Assembly (NCBI RefSeq): GCF_910592395.1
Contig: NC_088324.1
Span: 7,964,953-8,028,952 of the forward strand
Reading direction: 5' to 3'
DNA: 64,000 nucleotides
Source of the DNA: Lineus longissimus
Lineage: Eukaryota > Nemertea > Pilidiophora > Heteronemertea > Lineidae
Part shown: in pieces, positions 49,901 to 58,100 of the stretch
Numbering within the stretch: position 1 is the first letter of the stretch
Layout: each line of letters begins with the position of its first letter
The notes under the pieces: model-generated
The model's input: only the letters and a program-made list of their open reading frames with translations
Databases searched by the model: none
What the model was told of the DNA's origin: nothing
Translations under genes and position numbers: made by a program

Positions 49901-52900
49901 GGACTCTAGTGTCCTCCCGGGACTCTGGTTTCTCCAGGGACTCTGGTTTCTACCAGGGACTCCAGTTAATTGAGAGACTCCCATTTCCTCTAGGGATTCT
50001 GCTCTGGTTAATCCCATTAAACATTATAAATTTCCCAATTTCGTTTGTAGAGACAACAGTTTATTAGACAAGGCATGTCTCTCAACTCAATTTTAAAAAC
50101 AACTGTGTTTTTCAGCTGATATCATGAGGGGGATGGGAGCCCAGACCATCTTTGCCGTAGACGTGGGTAGCCAGGATGATGACTCGTTAGATAACTATGG
50201 CGACCAACTGTCAGGCTGGTGGCTGCTATGGAAGCGATGGAATCCATGGGCTTCTAAAGTCAAGGTAGGCTGATACGAGATCTGAGGCGAGTAGCCAGAC
50301 CTCTGAGGAACCGGGCCTAAGTACCTTATAGGCCTAGCATGGCAGTTGGCCCTCGGTCTCCCCATGATCTGATGAGCTGTTCAGTGTGGCCTTGTGGCCA
50401 GTTGCTATATTTTCCAAACTGAGCAGTCATGACCTTGGCTAAGTTACCAGGTGTCAGAGGAATCGGGCCTCTGTCCTTTACAGACTTTGTTTGGCAGTTG
50501 CCCCTTGGTCTCCCCATGATCTGATGAGCTGCTCATTTAGGCCATGTGGCCAGTTTCTCTGTTTTCTCAAAGTGGGCAGACCTGTGGAAACCTGGGCTGA
50601 GTAGCCAGGTCTCTGAGGAATCAGGCTTATATCCCTTGTAGACCTAAGCATGGCAGTTGTCTCGAGTTCCCACCAAGATCTCAAGAGCAACTTGGCAGGG
50701 CTGTTGGGTGGCCCAATGGAAATGTCAGCGCCTATCACTTCGGCAGTCCTAGGTTCAGTTGCCACAGTTGCCACATGGGGAACATATCTTGGACAAAGTC
50801 ATCATTTTCTGTCGCAGTCGGCGACGGAGTGAGGTTTTGAATGGATTAAAGGGATGGGACATGACATAAAGATTCATTTGAGGTTGGTTTAATGAAAATC
50901 CAAGAGAAATAGTGGAAATGAGAGCAGTGTGCAAGATTTCTCATCATCTGGGAGCAGACTATCGTTTGGGATTATGAATTTTGAAATTTGAACTTGCAGG
51001 TGCCGGACATGAACGAGATCCAGGGCCGGCTTGCGTACGTCTCCTGCGTGAGCCAGCTGGAACACGTCAAGAGTTCAGACTACTGCGAATACGTCCGGCC
51101 ACCTATTGATAGATATGCCACACTACAGTTTGGCGCATTTGACGAGATCCACGTGAGTTGAATTTGAGTTTAGTCTTGGCTCACCTGCGACTGGTGATAT
51201 TCAGTGGTTTTTTTCTCGCAAAGAAAAGTGCCGCCAGGCTGTTAAACGCATTGTCTAGCTGATAAACCACAAGCAGTCTTGGAAATCTATTCCAAATATT
51301 TCAGCTTCACCCATAGGCCATTATCAGTGGACTAAAATGTCTGTTCATATTGACATCATGTGACCTGTTGACTGTTGGTGGCAAGTTCCAAGCTCATCTG
51401 AGTACACTCTCGTAGAATTTTGAATTTTGAATTTTGCGTAGAATCAAGAAAAACCGAAAAAGGGACAAGTTTGGTTCAAAAATGTCCAAGGTGAATGGTT
51501 CAATAATAATAATAAGGCCATCATCTGTGGACTAAAATGTCTGTTCATATTGACATCATGTGACCTTTTGACTGTTGGTGGCAAGTTCCAAGCTCATCTG
51601 AGTACACTCACATAGAATTTTGAATTTTGAATTTTGCGTAGAATCAAGAAAAAACGAAAAAGGAACAAGTTTGGTTCAAAAATGTCCCAGGTGAATGGTT
51701 CAGTATCTTCAAATTGTGTTTCAGGACGTTGGTTACAATCACGGCAAGACCATGTTCCAGGCATGGCAGAAGACAGGCATCATCAACGAGCTGTTCAAGG
51801 AGAAGAAGAGAGAGGAGATGGATTCGGAGAGGCGGCACTCGGGCACGTCCATCAAGGGGGGCGTTGGGTCAAGGGCGCAGGTAAATCTGGGAACGATGGT
51901 TAAAAAAGTATTCAGTTCGTTCGACCGATATCAATGGGGTTATCATCTAAATTCACACTTGTAGCGCGTCTTTTGTTAGTGGAACGCCCATAGGAAGTTA
52001 TTCAGACTGAGCCGTGTCCACATTGGTGACTGATAAATACGATTTTGCTATCTGGATTTGACACTTTTGTACTGATACTCCTTCTCATGCCTTGAGGGCA
52101 CATAAGGCTTCAATCATCAGTTTCAAGTCAGTTCGGTTGGTAGCCTGTCGGTAGATCTTTGCCCACGTCCAGCTGAAGAGTTCTCCACGGGGTTTTCTCA
52201 AGGTAGGGCGGTACCCTTGTCTTGATCTTCAGGAAGTCTTCCCGTGTGCACCACAAGGTAGGATAGTAGGCCCTATCGAAACCCTTTCATAAATGTGACC
52301 CGTTCAAGCAAAACCAGTCGCATGTCGCACATAAGATGAGCCTAGATGACACCAGGAGATATTAGAAAAAATTGATGTCGTCAGATTTCACAAAAGGCCG
52401 ACAATAGTGAAATGAACAAACAGTCTGTCTCAACCTGCCAAGCTCAGAGCGACATGCGACTGGCTTTGCTGGAACGGGTCACAAATTCTAGAGCAAAGTA
52501 GGGGTGGCTCTTCCAAGGTAAAGTGGCAAGTTGTCTAGGCAGAGTGGAATCACCCGACAAGTGGCCTTGTGGAGAATACTGCATGTAAGACGAAGCTGCT
52601 TCGTCATCTTCTTGTCTCCGGTACGACGCGAGCTATCCTTTGGGCAGCCACGGTTTCTTTTCCATGTCTCGTTTATTCTGTGTATTTCAGGCTCATGCAG
52701 TCCACAACGTCCCTGTCGAGGCCTGTTTCCAAGACCTGGCCGAGTTGGTCTCACGGATTGAGAAGCCAAAGTTCTTTGTTGGATCCGATGGTAAGAAATC
52801 CAATTAAGAAAAAGTAGAACTACACGTATCTCTCTTTCTCTATGCGTTCGACATGTAGTTAAGTCAATGAGGAACCGGCGCGATTTATCCGCCGCGTGGC

Positions 52901-55056
52901 GCTGCAATCGATCATACCAAAACTCTCCATTTCCAATGCATTATCATGTTATTTCTGAGCCCGAAAACGATCGCTTATTTTCGACCGATTTCGGCGACGT
53001 TTGCATCTTCCTGTTTTGAATCTATTGAGCTATCAGTTTCTTAAGATAATTTTGCGGAAAATATGCGCGATGTCAGTTATTGGGCACGTTTTCTGTTGTT
53101 GAAATCCTGTGCAAAAATGTACGCAATGGTTTCCCGTGATTGACCTCATGCGACGTCAACAGACCAGAAAATGACGTCATGGCGTCAGAAGGTACGATCG
53201 ATTTTGGCGGCGCCACTGGCATTTATCTTAACGCCGGTTCCTCATTACGAAGTGTGGTTTTTGAAGTCGACATGTCAAGGCATGTTTTCAAGACTTTGCT
53301 CTCTGTTGGATCCGATGGTAAGAAATCCAATTAGGACAGTGGAAAGATGCTTCAGGGAAAGAAACATCTAGAAGCGTCTCTTTCCCTTTGTGTTGAAAAA
53401 TGTCGAAGAGCTGAGTGTCAACTGGGATGTTATTAGCTCTATAAACAATAGGGGGCGATTCTGTCGTAAGTAGGAGGAAACCTACAGGCTGTCGAAGTGA
53501 GTCACCCTCGCTTTCGCATGAGTGCGCCGGGACCCCCTCCCCCAGGAAGCAGCACTTACGTTTCCACTGCGTTACTCTGACAGCCTCTTGATGTCCGGCA
53601 GTAGTTTAGTCAAATATAAAGCCTGGTCTGATTTATGATGTCAACAACTGGCTCAAATTTCTTCTTATTCCCAGGGTTTCCGCCAGGATTAAATTTGAGG
53701 GGAGCAAAAAAAATGTTTTTTTTCTAAAAAAATGTTTTTTTCTAAAAAGAGTTTTTCTTAAAAAGGGTATATGACCCCTCCTGAGACGTTTTTTTTTGCC
53801 CTAAAACCGCTACAATTGGCTCCCAAATGCTCTTATTTTACATATCAAATCATGAAAATTACTCATTTGACAGTAAAACAAACTTTAGTGCTCAAAATTA
53901 AGGGGGGATATCCCCCCTTGAAATATTTTAGGGGAGGATGAATCCCCCCCATCCCCCCCTCTGGAGGAAACCCTGATTCCCCTAGTGTTTGACTGTGTTG
54001 TCTACATGTAGGTCCTCTGGCCGATTCGTAAAAAAGAAATGAACAAGTTACTTTATCGTAAACATGAACTCTTTAGTATTTTGTATCATGTTGAATTTTA
54101 ATACGTCTTGTTGTGATTTGTGCTTCTTTAACATTTGAATGTGCTTCATCTAAACATTTCTGCCCACCACAGACGCATCCCGAAACCGTCGTCTGCACCG
54201 ATTCTGGTCTGAAGGCCACAGTATACAAGGTACCCAGACTGGCACGATGTCACTGATTTCCAGTTGGCGTTGCTCTTAGAGACTGTTGATGTAAAGCATG
54301 TGGGTTCGAATGCCAAATTAACATCAACAGGGTAAGCCGTCAACTGGAGCTCAGTGGACTGTCATCCAATCATCATCCCTCATCCTGGTGTCGGTTTCAT
54401 TTTCAGAAGCGGACGCGAAATTATGCGAGTTTGCTGCAAAGTTTGGCGTCGACGCGTTAGATATATTGGACGAAGGTTATTGTGATTAAAATAACAAAAT
54501 AACGATGCGGTTTCTTTTAACATTTCACATTTATTCCCATCTGAGCTGGAAACTTTCAGTAGAAATTGCCTTTGCGGACACCTCTCTATTATGGACAACC
54601 TCTCTGTTATGGACAACCTCTCTATTAAGGACAGTAGTTTCGGTCCTAAATTGGTTGTTTCCATTGAATTCAACCTCTCTAATCACGACACCTCTCTATC
54701 AAGGACAGTGTCAGTCAGTCCAGAGGGTGTCCTTAACAGAGAGGTTCTACTGTATTTCACTAGATGATCGTTATTCAATCTCAGATATGAAGTTGGAGTA
54801 GGAGTCGGGAGGGTTTGCGACCTCTCTATGATCTCACTCACCCACTCTTCTCTTCCCCACAGCTTTTGGTTTCTTGCTTCCAGCCCGTCCCTTGTCGCCC
54901 CTTCCCCTCTTTCTCCTCAGACTGTGGGTGCTTCTCAGGTGGTGTTTGTCGGCATCCACACGCCAGTTTTTGATATGGTGAGACACCGTCAAGGCGCAAG
55001 ATTCCACTGTACATTTTTGGCTCACCGTAAGGGGAGTCTATATGATAGCGCTGTGT

Positions 55057-55120
<64 letters not shown>

Positions 55121-58100
55121 ATCCTAACAGTGGCACGTTTCTTAACTGCTAGGGCTATGAACTTGAAACTTTGTACACAGAATGCCCTAGGTCAGCTGAC
55201 CCTTGACACTGATTTTCGGTCCGATCTGATTCTCTGTTTGGCCACCAGGGGGCCAAATGTCGATATCTAAAAAGTGTGATATCTCGCTTATTAGTGACTC
55301 GTTTTCGATAAAACTTTTGTTGTAGGTACTCATAGCAAATATACATTTTATATTATACAGGTTTTTAATTTGACCTTGTTTTCAAGGTCGCAGAGGTCAT
55401 ATGGCGTAAATTGGCCATTAGAGTGTAAACTATGGCACGTTTCTTAAAAACTAAAGCTATGAACTTGAAACTTGGTACATATAACCCCCTATATCACATT
55501 GCCTCTGGTGCTGAATTTTGGTTCGATCTGATTCCTAACTTTGCCACCAGGGGGCCAAAAGTGGAAATCTAAAAAGTGTGATATCTCGCTTATAAGTGAC
55601 TTGTTTTCAATAAAATTCTTATGGTAGGTACTGTTAGGAAGAATACATCACATGTTATACGGGTTTTCAATTTGACCTACTTTTCAAGGTCACAGAAGTC
55701 ATATGGCGTAAATTGGCTGTTAGAGTGTAAACTATGGCACGTTTCTTAACCAGTAAAGCTATGAACTTAAAAGTTGGTGCATATAACCCCCTACATCAGA
55801 TAACGTCTGATGTCGAATTTTGGCCTGATCTGATTCTTTATTCGGCCACCAGGGGGCCATAACGGAAAAAGGAAGAAGTGCAATATCTTGCTTATTTGAG
55901 TGAATTCTTTTCGATAAAATTTTATGGCAGGGACTCCTAGCAAGGATACATCACAATTCCTATGATTTTTGGATTTGACCTCCTTTTCTAGGTCACAGAG
56001 GTCAAATGGCGTAAATTGACCGTTCGAGTGTAACTATGGCACGTTTCTTAACTGCTAAAGCTATGAACTTGAAAGTTGGTACATGTAACCCCCTACATCA
56101 GATAATCTCTGACACCGAATTTTGGCCTGATATGATTCTTGATTTGGCCACTAGGGGGTCAAAACTGAAAAAGTAGGACGTGCAATATCTCGCTTATTAA
56201 TGACTTTTTTTCGATGAATTTTATTGCAGGGACTCTTAGCAATCACACGATATTGATCTTATTGATATCATAGACAATTATTGGTTGGATCATAAACTTA
56301 TATATACTGCCCTGTCTTATTACTTGACATCAATACACATCTAAAAAAGTCTTCATGCCTGATTGTGTTCACCATATTCACCTCTAAACTAAGCATGATC
56401 CTGCCTACTAAAAGATGTATATACGGTGAGCACAATGGCCCCTGGCCGTTTCATTATTAGAAGCAGAAGTTCTTCCGTGGCGGGGTCAAACCCATTCTTT
56501 TGGAGAAATAAGCGTGAGATTTTCACTGATGAATAAATGATAAGTTAGAATGGGGTAATTGTAGCCCCGGTTTAATTGTAGCCCCTGCCTATGATATTGA
56601 TTGATATCCCCATGCATCAAACAATGCAGGGGCTACAAATAAACCAGGGCTACAATTACCCCATTCTACCCTACATGAACTGTATGATTGGTGAGAGAAC
56701 GTATCCCTGTGTCTTCATAAATAAGTGAAAATTCACCCGTATTGGGCGTTACTGGTTCCTGATCCTTTGTTAGTTCCTGCCGGCTGGCTATGTATCGTCT
56801 GCTGCTTATTTCACTCCGTTAAACGCACTCGAAGTCCCAGACAAAATCGACTCTATCACACGGTGCGAATCATGGCCTCCTGGCGCCAATCCATGGGCGT
56901 ATGGTCTAGAAAGAACTATTCAGTCATGGGCGTATGGTCTATCAATAAGTGGTCATTGCGTACATGTACATTCGACTATTGTGGTTTCTTCGTAGCGTGC
57001 CTGGGATAAAAAAGCTATGGTACATTGCGTGGCCGACAGTCAGCACCTGGACGTTAGCAAAAACTCATTACTTCAAAGGAAGTAATGAGGTTTGAAGTAG
57101 TGAGTTTTTGGTGTATAAAGTGTAGTAATGATGTATCTTTCTCCATTAGGTTTAGGCCAGTATAGACTTGGCACTCAAATAGACAGTGAGTCTGCATGAG
57201 GCTCGGGGTGTTTATGATTAGATTTGATAGGAAATTTGGTGCCCCTTGTAATTATTTTGAGGTGATGTACGTATTTTCTCCCCAGTTTCCGGCCGTTTGA
57301 AAATGGTGCCCATGGGAGTAAGATAGAAATATTTAGGGGTTATTCCAACTCTTGCTTGTGATAAATAACCTGTTAAAATTATTACCCTTTTTTCACCTTG
57401 CTCTTTGGTGTCTGGTCCTGCTGTCTAATGAATATATTGCATGCTATGATCAGGGGGGCTTAACATCAAACGTTTGTCGATTCAAAAACAGAGTTTTCAG
57501 GGTATTTTAAGGGTTGACCATAGGCACCCCCATTTCGGTTAGAAATTGAAACCCTAAAGCACTCAGAACGCCTTCAAAATGAAGTGAATGCCAGTATTAA
57601 GGGTTAGAGTCTGTCTTGTATAAAACAAGGAACTGACTCCCACCGTTGAATTTGGTGTATGTGAAAATAAAACAACTGCAACGATCTTTTTTCTCAGACG
57701 TTTCGTGTTCTTGGCACTTCCCACCATTGAAATTGATATTCACTTCAGTGTGAAAGAGTTCTGGTCTCTTTAGGATTTCAATTTCTAGCCAAAATGCCGG
57801 TCCCTATGGTCAACCTTTAAAACGATTATGAAAATTTACCCGATCAACTCCCTGTTTGGTGAGAGAAGCATAAAGCATGATTCCCAAATTTGGCAGAAGA
57901 TGTCACCGGTGGTCTTTGAGGGGTCAATGGATTGGTTTAGATTTTCATTTGAGTTATGCACGGAGATCCTCAATGGACCGATCGTAGCCCAATCAAGCTA
58001 TTGCCTGCCGATCAGCCTGTGTCTGTCTCACCCCATCATGTCAGGCACAGTTTGATCAGTGCGTAACTCCTCAATCAACCTGTGCCAGGTGTCGCACGGA

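Noticed and set aside
52488-52907. 139-codon minus-strand ORF
   Set aside because: It overlaps NTE exon 28 in antisense and resembles no protein.
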